A stretch of 8,470 bases of DNA from Dehalococcoidia bacterium (GTDB taxonomy: Bacteria > Chloroflexota > Dehalococcoidia > UBA2979). Below, one piece after another: positions 1 through 7,133 of the stretch. Below the pieces are notes generated by a model. The model was not told the origin of the DNA. It ran no database searches and saw only the letters and a program-made list of their open reading frames with translations. Location of the stretch: contig JALOAM010000136.1 of assembly GCA_023228765.1 (NCBI GenBank), positions 1 through 8,470 on the forward strand, given 5' to 3'. The number at the start of each line of letters is the position of its first letter. Position 1 is the stretch's first letter. The translations under genes and the position numbers were made by a program.

Positions 1-913
1 GGACGAGCGCGTGGTGGTCATCACCCCCGCGATGCTCGAGGGCTCAGGCCTCGTGGAGGCGCGCGAGCGCTTCCCGGACCGCGTGCTGGACGTGGGCATC
101 GCGGAGCAGCACGCCGTGACGGCCGCGGCGGGCCTCGCGGCGGCGGGGATGAAGCCCGTCGTTGCGATCTACTCGACGTTCCTCCAGCGTGGCTACGACT
201 CTGTAGTCCACGACATCGCGATCCAGAAGCTGCCCGTGGTCTTCGCCATCGACCGCGCCGGGCTCGTGGGCGAGGACGGGCGCACGCACCAGGGGTTCGC
301 GGACATCTCCTTCCTCCGCTGCCTGCCGGACACCGTCGTGGCTGCGCCTGCCGATGCCGGCGAGCTCGGCGCGCTCCTCCGCACGGCGCTGGCGCACGAG
401 GGCGGCCCCTTCGCGATCCGCTACCCCCGCGGTCGCGCCGTCCCCGCCGAGGGTGGCGGTGACGCCATCGAGGTCGGCCGGGGCGAGGTGCTGCGGTCGG
501 GCTCGGACATCACCCTCGTTGCGATCGGCGCCACGGTGCCGCCCTGCCTTGAGGCTGCCGACCGCCTGGCGGCGGAGGGCCTCCGTGTGGGCGTGGTGAA
601 CGCGCGGTTCGCGAAGCCGCTGGACGAGGCTTTGCTGTCGCAGGTGGCCGCCGGCTCCGGTGGCATCGTCACCGTCGAGGAGAATGTGCGCGCCGGGGGC
701 TTCGGCGAGGCCGTCCTCGACGTCCTCGCGTCGCAGGGGCAGGCGTCGAGCTTCCTCGGTGCGATCACGCTGCCCGACGCGCCGCTCGCACACGCGAGCC
801 AGACGCAACAGCGCGCCGCGTACGGCCTCGATGCGGACGGCATCGCCGAGGCGACGCGAGGCTTCCTCGCGGACGCGGTGCAGGCGGGTGCCCTCAGCGG
901 GCGCGGGGCGTAG
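1..913 (+). CDS. dxs: 1-deoxy-D-xylulose-5-phosphate synthase, C-terminal part (5' end outside window)
   Basis: Dxs condenses pyruvate and glyceraldehyde 3-phosphate, with thiamine diphosphate, to 1-deoxy-D-xylulose 5-phosphate, the first step of the MEP isoprenoid pathway; it is cytosolic and dimeric. The frame is open from base 2 to a TAG at 911-913, giving 303 residues of an enzyme usually about 620-640 long. What is present is the pyrimidine-binding transketolase domain followed by the C-terminal transketolase domain. Visible family motifs are DVGIAEQHAV (its Glu, bases 104-106, is the expected thiamine-activating glutamate), IYSTFLQRGYD, DRAGLVGEDGRTHQG and FAIRYPRG. The N-terminal half, with the ThDP diphosphate site, lies upstream of the window. 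It is the only + strand gene here and converges on glmS with a 128-base gap. After its stop the shared hairpin at 942-976 has no T-run on this strand, so where its transcript ends is unclear. Confidence 0.96.
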   Translation, partial: DERVVVITPAMLEGSGLVEARERFPDRVLDVGIAEQHAVTAAAGLAAAGMKPVVAIYSTFLQRGYDSVVHDIAIQKLPVVFAIDRAGLVGEDGRTHQGFADISFLRCLPDTVVAAPADAGELGALLRTALAHEGGPFAIRYPRGRAVPAEGGGDAIEVGRGEVLRSGSDITLVAIGATVPPCLEAADRLAAEGLRVGVVNARFAKPLDEALLSQVAAGSGGIVTVEENVRAGGFGEAVLDVLASQGQASSFLGAITLPDAPLAHASQTQQRAAYGLDADGIAEATRGFLADAVQAGALSGRGA

Positions 914-935
914 CCCTCGGTCCGAGCGACGACAG

Positions 936-976
936 AAAATGGAGCGGCGCCAGCCTCGTGGGAGGCGGCGCCGCTC
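936..976 (-). terminator. Intrinsic terminator of glmS in the dxs/glmS convergent gap
   Basis: A 10-bp perfect stem (942-951 with 967-976) continues past a single bulged base (952) into a further 5-bp stem (953-957 with 962-966), closed by a 4-base loop (958-961). On the - strand this G/C-rich hairpin is followed two bases later by four T's (+ strand A's 936-939), the classic layout for Rho-independent termination of glmS, whose stop lies 66 bases upstream of the hairpin. On the + strand no T-run follows, so it would stop dxs transcription poorly if at all. Confidence 0.75.
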
Positions 977-1041
977 GGTCGTACCCCTGCCGCACGACCT
1001 GGGGAGCGTCGGGCGGACCGTTTCGAAACCGGACTCTTGTT

Positions 1042-2904
<1,863 letters not shown>

Positions 2905-2939
2905 AACGTGTCGCTCCGAGACCCCCGACCGCTCTCCCA

Positions 2940-2973
2940 GTGTACCGACGGCCGAGGTCAGCGTGTACCGACG
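2940..2973 (-). promoter_or_regulatory. Direct repeat upstream of glmS, candidate operator
   Basis: An 11-base word, CGTCGGTACAC on the - strand, occurs twice (2963-2973 and 2940-2950) with a 23-base period, close to two helical turns, 36 to 69 bases before the glmS start codon. Perfect repetition, spacing and position near where a promoter would be expected make a protein-binding site plausible. No regulator is identified, and a chance or slippage origin is possible. Confidence 0.3.
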
Positions 2974-3042
2974 ACGTTGCCCGCAGGTTGCCGGAGGGTG
3001 CTGGGTCGCTCTCCGACTCTGCCTCCGACTCCGGCTCTGAAT

Positions 3043-3096
3043 CCGGCTCCCCTCTCCCGGTTTCGGGAGAGGGGCCGGGGGTGAGGGCCCCTCCGG
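3043..3096 (+). repeat. Palindromic intergenic repeat, copy 1
   Basis: An 11-bp perfect stem (3049-3059 with 3064-3074) has a 4-base GTTT loop and is extended by a CCGG/CCGG pairing across a two-base bulge (3043-3046 with 3075-3078). The flank GGGGGTGAGGGCC on its right is the reverse complement of the left flank of copy 2, making the two copies an inverted pair of about 55 bases. It resembles the CCCTCACCCC...CCTCTCCC type of dispersed intergenic palindrome known from many high-GC genomes. It has no T-run and so is not an obvious intrinsic terminator. Confidence 0.75.
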
Positions 3097-3128
3097 CACG
3101 GGCCGCCTCGGAGATGCGTCAAGCAGAT

Positions 3129-3185
3129 CCGGAACGGCCCTCACCCCAGCCCTCTCCCGGAACCGGGAGAGGGGGTCGGAACCGG
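3129..3185 (-). repeat. Palindromic intergenic repeat, copy 2 (inverted)
   Basis: The hairpin arms are 3150-3160 and 3163-3173 (11 complementary positions; physically about a 10-bp stem with a 4-base loop), preceded by GGCCCTCACCCCAG. Read as reverse complement it aligns with copy 1 over its whole length with only a few substitutions and small indels, including the CCGG tetramers at both borders. The 32 bases between the copies (3097-3128) are unrelated. The copy lies 37 bases beyond the plsC stop codon, where it could protect the 3' end of the upstream transcript. Confidence 0.75.
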
Positions 3186-3222
3186 GGGGGGAGTCGAGGA
3201 AGGGATCGAACTGGGGGCGGAG

Positions 3223-3957
3223 TCAGTTCTCCGTCGGGGCACGTCCCTGGCGGGCGACGATGACCTGGCCCTCCGTGCTGGCGCCGTAGACGCCGCGCAT
3301 CTCCTCCGGGAGGAGGGCGGCGACGCGGCGCATCATGCGGTCCGTACCCGCCTCGGCGGCGCGGCCTTCGGAGGAGCCGGAGGGCGTCGCGAGGTCGTCG
3401 AGGGTGAACGGGTCGCCGAAGGTGACGGTGATCCTCGGGCGGTTGCCGAGAAGCCAGGCCCAGAAGACGCCGGGGAGCGGCACGTCCGAGCCGGTGATGG
3501 CGACGGGGACGATGGGCGCGCGGGCGAGGAGGGCGACCATGGCCGCGCCGGGGAGGGCGGGGCGCATCCCGGCACCGTCGCGTGACCTCGTGCCCTCCGG
3601 GAACATCAGGACCACCTCGCCGTCGCGCAGATAGTTCTTGGCGACGCGCAGCGCGCCCATGTCGCCGGAGAACCGTCGGACGGGGAACGCGCCGTAGGCC
3701 CAGAAGTACCACCCCACGAGGGGCGTCTCGAACAGCTCGCGCTTCGCCATCGGATGCACTCGGCGCTTCGTGGAGGCGCCCACGAGCGGCGGGTCCAGCA
3801 GGTGGACGTGGTTTCCGACGAGGATCACCGGGCCGCTGGCGGGCACCCGCTCCGCGCCGCGTACCTCCCACCGGCCGAGGGTGAAGAGGACGGCGCGCGC
3901 GAAGTTGTTGGTGACGAGGTATGTGAGGGCGGAGAGGCGGTGCTTCAGTCGCTTCAT
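3223..3957 (-). CDS. plsC: PlsC-family 1-acyl-sn-glycerol-3-phosphate acyltransferase
   Basis: Proteins of this family transfer an acyl group to the sn-2 position of lysophosphatidic acid at the cytoplasmic membrane, giving phosphatidic acid for phospholipid synthesis. The 244-residue product has the four blocks of the family. Block I is NHVHLLDP with the catalytic His50 and Asp55 (H-x4-D), block II is GAFPVRR (89-95), block III is FPEGTRS (119-125, binding the phosphate of the acceptor), and block IV is VPVAITGSD (150-158). The N-terminal stretch LTYLVTNNFARAVLFTLG (11-28) is moderately hydrophobic and may dip into the membrane. It starts at an ATG 37 bases after the cmk stop; no strong Shine-Dalgarno is visible, and translational coupling to cmk is possible. 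A cmk-plsC pair is common in several bacterial phyla. Acyl donor specificity cannot be read from the sequence. Confidence 0.9.
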   Translation of the reverse strand: MKRLKHRLSALTYLVTNNFARAVLFTLGRWEVRGAERVPASGPVILVGNHVHLLDPPLVGASTKRRVHPMAKRELFETPLVGWYFWAYGAFPVRRFSGDMGALRVAKNYLRDGEVVLMFPEGTRSRDGAGMRPALPGAAMVALLARAPIVPVAITGSDVPLPGVFWAWLLGNRPRITVTFGDPFTLDDLATPSGSSEGRAAEAGTDRMMRRVAALLPEEMRGVYGASTEGQVIVARQGRAPTEN

Positions 3958-3994
3958 CGCGCGGCTAGCCTATCGGCGCCGGTCACGTCTCGGG

Positions 3995-4693
3995 CTACGA
4001 GACGCCGTTCGCGGCGCGGTAATGCTCCAGGGCGCGCTCCACCACCTGGTCGATGCCGAGCGCGTCCGTGTCGATGATGAGGGTGCCCTCGGCGGCCTGT
4101 TCGGGCTTGATGGCGCGGTGGCCGGTGTTGTCCAGCTCGTCGCGGCGTCGGGTGGCCACCAGCACCTGGTCGAAGGTGGTGTCGCGGCCGGCGTCCTGCT
4201 CCTCGCCCTGGCGGCGACGGGCGCGTACCTCCGCGGAGGCGTCGAGGAAGATCTTCGCCCGCGCCTCTTCGAGGACGCGTGTGCCGATGTCGCGGCCGGC
4301 CATGACCACGGGCTCGCGGCCGGCGATGCTGCGCTGCATCCGCACGAGCTCGTTGCGCACGTCCGGGATGCGCGAGACGAGCGAGACGGTCTGCTCGATC
4401 TCCGGCGTTCGGAGGAGGCTCGTCACGTCGTCGCCCTCGAGGACGATCTTCGGCACGGTGGGTTCGTCCCACTGCATGTCGAGGTCGAGCGAGCGGACGA
4501 GGGCAGTCACCGCCTCGGGGTCCTCCGGGTCAGTGCCGGAGCGGAGCACCGCCAGGGTGCAGGCGCGGTACATCAGGCCCGTGTCGAAGAAGCCGATGCG
4601 GAGGGCTTCCGCGAGGGCGCGGCCGACCGCGCTCTTGCCGGAGGCGGTGGGGCCGTCGATGGCGACGCTGCGGGCTCGGGAGTCGTCAGAAAT
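3995..4693 (-). CDS. cmk: Cytidylate kinase, probable ATT start
   Basis: Cmk phosphorylates CMP and dCMP to the diphosphates with ATP, recycling cytidylate for nucleic acid and lipid synthesis. From the ATT at 4693 the product is 232 residues, matching the family's usual 220-230. Visible motifs are the P-loop GPTASGKS (14-21), FFDTGLMYRA (35-44, usually DTGAMYRA, nucleoside monophosphate binding), MAGRDIGTRV (131-140), KIFLDASAEVRARRR (147-161, lid region) and RRDELDNTG (183-191). The start is uncertain. No ATG, GTG or TTG lies between a TTG at 4894 and an ATG at 4573. The TTG would put 74 bases inside rluB and add 67 low-complexity residues; the ATG would remove the P-loop. The ATT has GGAG 7 bases upstream and puts the P-loop at the family position. 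A CTG at 4723 is a second alternative, but its GGGAGG is only 3 bases away. Identity is secure; the initiation codon is inferred. Confidence 0.9.
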   Translation of the reverse strand: MSDDSRARSVAIDGPTASGKSAVGRALAEALRIGFFDTGLMYRACTLAVLRSGTDPEDPEAVTALVRSLDLDMQWDEPTVPKIVLEGDDVTSLLRTPEIEQTVSLVSRIPDVRNELVRMQRSIAGREPVVMAGRDIGTRVLEEARAKIFLDASAEVRARRRQGEEQDAGRDTTFDQVLVATRRRDELDNTGHRAIKPEQAAEGTLIIDTDALGIDQVVERALEHYRAANGVS

Positions 4694-4700
4694 GGGGTCG

Positions 4701-4710
4701 CTCCAACTCC
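4701..4710 (-). promoter_or_regulatory. Ribosome binding site supporting the cmk ATT start
   Basis: On the - strand this is GGAGTTGGAG, two overlapping Shine-Dalgarno cores. The second ends 7 bases before the ATT at 4693. The spacing equals that of GAGGGG before the xseA GTG and is close to that of GGAG before the glmS ATG (9), so it looks like a functional site and decides the start. Confidence 0.5.
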
Positions 4711-4713
4711 AAC

Positions 4714-4737
4714 GTGCCGTCAGGAGCCTCCCGGCAC
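4714..4737 (-). other. Hairpin in the rluB-cmk gap
   Basis: Complementary arms 4714-4719 and 4732-4737 (6 bp) enclose a smaller GGA/TCC pairing, in the 127-base gap between the rluB stop and the proposed cmk start. No T-run follows, so it is not an intrinsic terminator. It ends four bases before the cmk ribosome binding site and could influence access to it, but chance formation in such G/C-rich sequence is quite possible. Confidence 0.3.
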
Positions 4738-4820
4738 TGCGTGCGATGGTAGCGACGCCGGTGCTTACCGCCGAGCGCCCCGATCCGAGGCCCGGGCGGA
4801 GGCGTTCAGACAGGGGCCGT

Positions 4821-5552
4821 TCAGGCGGGGGCGAGTCCGACGACCTCGCGGAGGGCGTTGAGTTCCTCGGGCGTGAGTTTGCGCGAGTGGCCAAGGTGCA
4901 GGTCGCCCAGTTCGAGGGGGCCCATGCGGGTGCGCTGGAGGCGGAAGACGCCGTGTCCCACCGCCTCGAACATGCGGCGCACCTGGCGGTTGCGCCCCTC
5001 GTGGATCACGAGGCGCGCGCGGGTGGGGGGCTCCTCGCCGGGGAGCCGCTCGACCAGCGCCGGCCGGGTGGTGCCGTCCTCCAGCCGCACGCCTCGCCTC
5101 AGCTGTTCGAGGGCGGCCTCCGGGACGACGCCGGTGACCCAGGCCTCGTACTCCTTCTCGACCTCGCGGCTGGGGTGGGTGAGCCGGTGGGCCAGCTCAC
5201 CGTCCGTGGTGAGGATGAGCAGCCCGGACGTGTCGACGTCGAGCCTGCCGACATAACGGAGGTGCGAGGGTGCGTCGGGGAGCAGGTCGTAGATCGTGCG
5301 GCGGCCCTGCTCGTCGTGCGCGGTCACGACGTAGCCGGTCGGCTTGTGCAGCAGCAGGGTGGTCTCCCGCGTCTCGAGGCGGATCGGGTTCCCGTCCACC
5401 TCGATGCGCTGGGTGTCGGGGTCGGCCTTCATGCCGAGGGTCGCGAGCGCGCCGTCGATGGTGACGCGGCCGCGGGCGATGACGTCCTCGGCGGTGCGAC
5501 GGCTACCGAACCCGGCACGCGCGAGGATCTTCTGGAGGCGTTCTTCGGGCAT
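4821..5552 (-). CDS. rluB: RluB/RsuA-family rRNA pseudouridine synthase
   Basis: Enzymes of this family isomerise a specific uridine in ribosomal RNA to pseudouridine (RluB in 23S, RsuA in 16S). The 243-residue protein begins with an S4 RNA-binding domain (about 2-48, with RLQKILARAGFGSRRTAEDV) and continues into the catalytic domain with GRLDVDTSGLLILTTDG (102-118), in which Asp105 is the expected catalytic aspartate. The block KEYEAWVTG (133-141) and EGRNRQVRRMF (185-195) are also typical. The ATG is placed by the S4 domain; no Shine-Dalgarno is visible in the 23 bases separating it from the stop of the 99-aa gene, which suggests translational coupling. The neighbour cmk is a common partner of rluB in Gram-positive and related lineages. 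RluB is favoured over RsuA by this context, but the exact target uridine cannot be read from the sequence. Confidence 0.92.
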   Translation of the reverse strand: MPEERLQKILARAGFGSRRTAEDVIARGRVTIDGALATLGMKADPDTQRIEVDGNPIRLETRETTLLLHKPTGYVVTAHDEQGRRTIYDLLPDAPSHLRYVGRLDVDTSGLLILTTDGELAHRLTHPSREVEKEYEAWVTGVVPEAALEQLRRGVRLEDGTTRPALVERLPGEEPPTRARLVIHEGRNRQVRRMFEAVGHGVFRLQRTRMGPLELGDLHLGHSRKLTPEELNALREVVGLAPA

Positions 5553-5575
5553 GGAGGGCAGTTCTAGGTGTGCCG

Positions 5576-5875
5576 CTAGCTGCGGCGGGTGGTGATGCGC
5601 TCGACCACGGTGGTGTGCGTGACGGTGACGCGCGTGATCGCCGGTTCGATGGAGGCGACGGGCGACGCGATCCTCAGTCCGGCGCGTTCCGCCGCGCGGA
5701 GCGCGAGGCTCGCGAGCGCGCGCTCCGCCGCGAGGGTGGCGAGCGCAACGCCCGCCGAAGCCGTGACGAGGGGCATCGCTCGCTGTGCGATCACGAGGGG
5801 GAGCGGGCGCCGCACGGCGATTGCGGTCGCCTGGATCGGGGCGGTGATGCTCATCGACTGGCTCGACGCGGCCAT
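5576..5875 (-). CDS. Small protein of unknown function (99 aa)
   Basis: I do not recognise this protein. Support for a real gene is a GAGGAG Shine-Dalgarno sequence 4 bases before the ATG at 5875, a stop 23 bases before rluB, and absence of any better frame here. The product is Ala- and Arg-rich. Residues 23-50 (from RPLPLVIAQ to ALATLAA) are mainly hydrophobic but interrupted by Gln-Arg, then an Ala/Leu/Arg/Glu helix (51-68) looks amphipathic. The C-terminal quarter (from ITRVTVTHTTVVERITTRRS) is beta-prone, rich in Thr, Val and Arg. There is no signal peptide or clear membrane span, no cysteine and no metal motif. A second in-frame Met at residue 8 is an alternative start. It heads the rluB-cmk-plsC block after a 209-base gap, so it may be first in that transcript; TGCTAACCT on the - strand (+ 5901-5909) is a weak possible extended -10 without a matching -35. 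Confidence 0.6.
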   Translation of the reverse strand: MAASSQSMSITAPIQATAIAVRRPLPLVIAQRAMPLVTASAGVALATLAAERALASLALRAAERAGLRIASPVASIEPAITRVTVTHTTVVERITTRRS

Positions 5876-6084
5876 GGATCTCCTCGTGTGCTGTCGCGTC
5901 AGGTTAGCAGACGGGATGGGGTTGGGACGTTCGTCTGGTCGGTGCGAGGTCGCGTGGTGGTCGGAGTTCAGAGGAGGGGCTGGCGGAGGGGGTGGGTGCT
6001 TCGTGCGGGTTGTGGGTGGGTTGTCTGCCCTCTCCCCAACGCTCCCCCAGAGGGGGAGGGGGCCGGAGGGGGAGCATGGCGCAG
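5876..6084. other. 209-base intergenic gap upstream of the 99-aa gene
   Basis: No gene is seen. The left end carries the ribosome binding site of the 99-aa gene (GAGGAG, 5880-5885 on the - strand) and the weak -10-like sequence at 5901-5909. The middle (5976-6020) is very G-rich on the + strand with several GGG runs. The right part holds a palindromic repeat at 6028-6064. The gap probably separates two transcription units, but neither a firm promoter nor an intrinsic terminator with a T-run is visible. Confidence 0.5.
6028..6064 (-). repeat. G/C-rich hairpin, divergent third copy of the intergenic repeat
   Basis: A 7-bp stem (6042-6048 with 6052-6058) and 3-base loop are preceded by CCCTCTCCCCAAC. 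The order C-rich box, then C/T-rich arm, then G-rich arm parallels copy 2 at 3129-3185 in the same orientation, though with many substitutions. It lies 21 bases beyond the formyltransferase stop, a position comparable to that of copy 2 beyond plsC. It lacks a T-run. Confidence 0.5.
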
Positions 6085-6828
6085 TCAGGTGAGCCGGTCG
6101 GTGAGGTCGAGGGGTTCGGAGGGGGTGAGGGAGGCGCGGCCGTCGGCGAGGGACTGGAGGGCGGCGACGAGGAAGGGGGCTTCGTGGTGGACCTGGGCGG
6201 CGCGGACCGCCTCGAACAGCGCGGAGGCGTCGAGGGCTTCGTCGGGGGCGGTGGGAGAGGGGCGCTCGATTTCGCCCTGGAGCGCGTAGCGGGCGAAGGC
6301 GACGACGGGGCCCATGTCCACCTCGGGGATGGCGACGTTGAGCATGACGCCACTCTCCGAGGCACCCGAGCGGATGAGTTCGCGGATGACCTCGGTGTAG
6401 GTGCCGATGGGGCCGCCCGGGAGGGCGGGGTGCAGGTTCACGAGCGGGTGGGTGTTCGCGAAGTCGGGCGTGAAGATCAGCATGTAGCCCGCGAGGACGC
6501 CGAGGTCTGCCGGATGCTGGTCGACGAGGCGGGCGACCTCGCGGTCGTAGGCCTCGCGCCACGCAGGGAGGGGTTCCCCGGGTTTCGAGCGCTCGCCGCC
6601 GTGGGCCTTGCGGAACGCGACGGAGCCGAGGGTGAGGAGCGGGATGCCCTCCGACCGGACGAGGTCGAAGAAGGCGTCCGTGATGGGGTCGTCGCCCGGG
6701 TCGCGGTTGGAGAAGACGTAGGCGAACTCGGCGTCGAGGGCGCCGGCAGCGATGGCGTCGCGGACCGCCTCAAACATGGCGCGGGAGGAGCGGCCGCGCG
6801 TGGTGTACCAGCCGATGCGCAGCGTCAT
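6085..6828 (-). CDS. Formyltransferase-fold protein related to PurN/Fmt, substrate uncertain
   Basis: The 247-residue protein belongs to the formyltransferase superfamily that uses 10-formyltetrahydrofolate. VLAGYMLIFTPDF (111-123) and VNLHPALPGGPIGTY (130-144), then GVMLNVAIPEVDMGPVV (160-176), match the folate-binding and active-site core, with the catalytic set at Asn131, His133 and Asp171. PurN (glycinamide ribonucleotide formyltransferase) is the nearest well-known relative. However, the N-terminus reads YTTRGRSSRAMFEAV instead of PurN's GSGTNLQ-type phosphate-binding loop, and the protein is 30-50 residues longer than usual PurN. It lacks the C-terminal domain of methionyl-tRNA formyltransferase. 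It follows xseB by 33 bases and has no purine genes beside it. The ATG at 6828 fits the start of the Rossmann-like fold (LRIGWYTT); no good Shine-Dalgarno is seen. The fold is confident, the reaction is not. Confidence 0.85.
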   Translation of the reverse strand: MTLRIGWYTTRGRSSRAMFEAVRDAIAAGALDAEFAYVFSNRDPGDDPITDAFFDLVRSEGIPLLTLGSVAFRKAHGGERSKPGEPLPAWREAYDREVARLVDQHPADLGVLAGYMLIFTPDFANTHPLVNLHPALPGGPIGTYTEVIRELIRSGASESGVMLNVAIPEVDMGPVVAFARYALQGEIERPSPTAPDEALDASALFEAVRAAQVHHEAPFLVAALQSLADGRASLTPSEPLDLTDRLT

Positions 6829-6861
6829 GGGAGCGTCACTAGCGCGTACCGCCTCGTCGGG

Positions 6862-7107
6862 CTAGTTGCCGTTGGCCCGCTGGCGGAGGACCTCGATGCG
6901 CTGTTCGACGTCGCCAAGGAGGGCCTGGCACTGCTCGGCGAGCTGCATGCCCTCCTCGTACAGGCGGACGGACTCCTCCAGCGTGAGGTCGCCGGCCTCG
7001 AGGCGCTGTGCGACGGCTTCGAGGCGCTGGTAGAGCACCTCGAAGGAGTGGCCTTCGAGGGCGAGCTCGGACTGCCCGGCGGTCTGCGGAGGTTCGTTCG
7101 TGGCCAT
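6862..7107 (-). CDS. xseB: Exodeoxyribonuclease VII small subunit
   Basis: XseB is the small, multi-copy subunit of exonuclease VII, which with XseA degrades single-stranded DNA in both directions to acid-insoluble oligonucleotides. The product is 81 residues, the usual size. After a short disordered N-terminus, residues 21-75 or so form the helical hairpin of the family: SFEVLYQRLEAVAQRLEAGD, LTLEESVRLYEEGMQLAEQC and DVEQRIEVL. The ATG at 7107 is chosen because it lies 26 bases after the xseA stop; an in-frame start farther up at 7170 would overlap xseA and add residues unlike the family. The Shine-Dalgarno is weak, so coupling to xseA translation is likely, which would fit their joint role in one complex. 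Confidence 0.95.
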   Translation of the reverse strand: MATNEPPQTAGQSELALEGHSFEVLYQRLEAVAQRLEAGDLTLEESVRLYEEGMQLAEQCQALLGDVEQRIEVLRQRANGN

Positions 7108-7133
7108 GCGTCCGACTCTACACGCGGCGGCTG

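Larger units (their letters stand above)
2905..3222. other. 318-base intergenic region between plsC and glmS
   Basis: No credible gene is seen. From the glmS side, the region holds a Shine-Dalgarno GGAG (9 bases before the ATG), then a direct repeat at 2940-2973. A degenerate 12-base tandem follows (3011-3046, three loose copies of a CTCCGACTCCGG-like unit), and then two inverted palindromic repeats at 3043-3096 and 3129-3185. A TACACT sequence on the - strand (+ 2939-2944) could act as a -10 element, but I find no acceptable -35 at 16-18 bases, so no promoter is claimed. The region sits between two - strand genes, so glmS may either be read through from plsC or transcribed from here. Confidence 0.6.

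Noticed and set aside
1020..1029. Palindrome GTTTCGAAAC after the glmS stop
   Set aside because: It is a short perfect palindrome with no spacing for a hairpin loop and no second copy seen; probably chance.
2905..3144. N-terminal extension of GlmS by 80 residues
   Set aside because: GlmS needs Cys at residue 2 for its amidotransferase activity, and the extension is low-complexity translation of the repeat region.
2905..3222. glmS ribozyme/riboswitch in the glmS leader
   Set aside because: I looked for the conserved core and pseudoknot sequence words on the - strand and saw none; a covariance-model search would settle it.
3987..4003. Hairpin spanning the cmk stop codon (GTCTCG/CGAGAC arms)
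   Set aside because: It has only 6 bp with a 5-base loop and no T-run, and lies between closely spaced genes of one block; too weak to call a terminator.
5976..6020. G-quadruplex on the + strand
   Set aside because: There are five GGG runs, but four runs with loops of 7 or fewer bases do not occur together (one loop is 10), and the genes here are transcribed from the other strand, giving C-rich RNA.
5876..6562. Upstream extension of the 99-aa gene frame to 6562
   Set aside because: The added part is Pro/Arg/His-rich, overlaps the formyltransferase gene in another frame, and ignores the good Shine-Dalgarno before the ATG at 5875.
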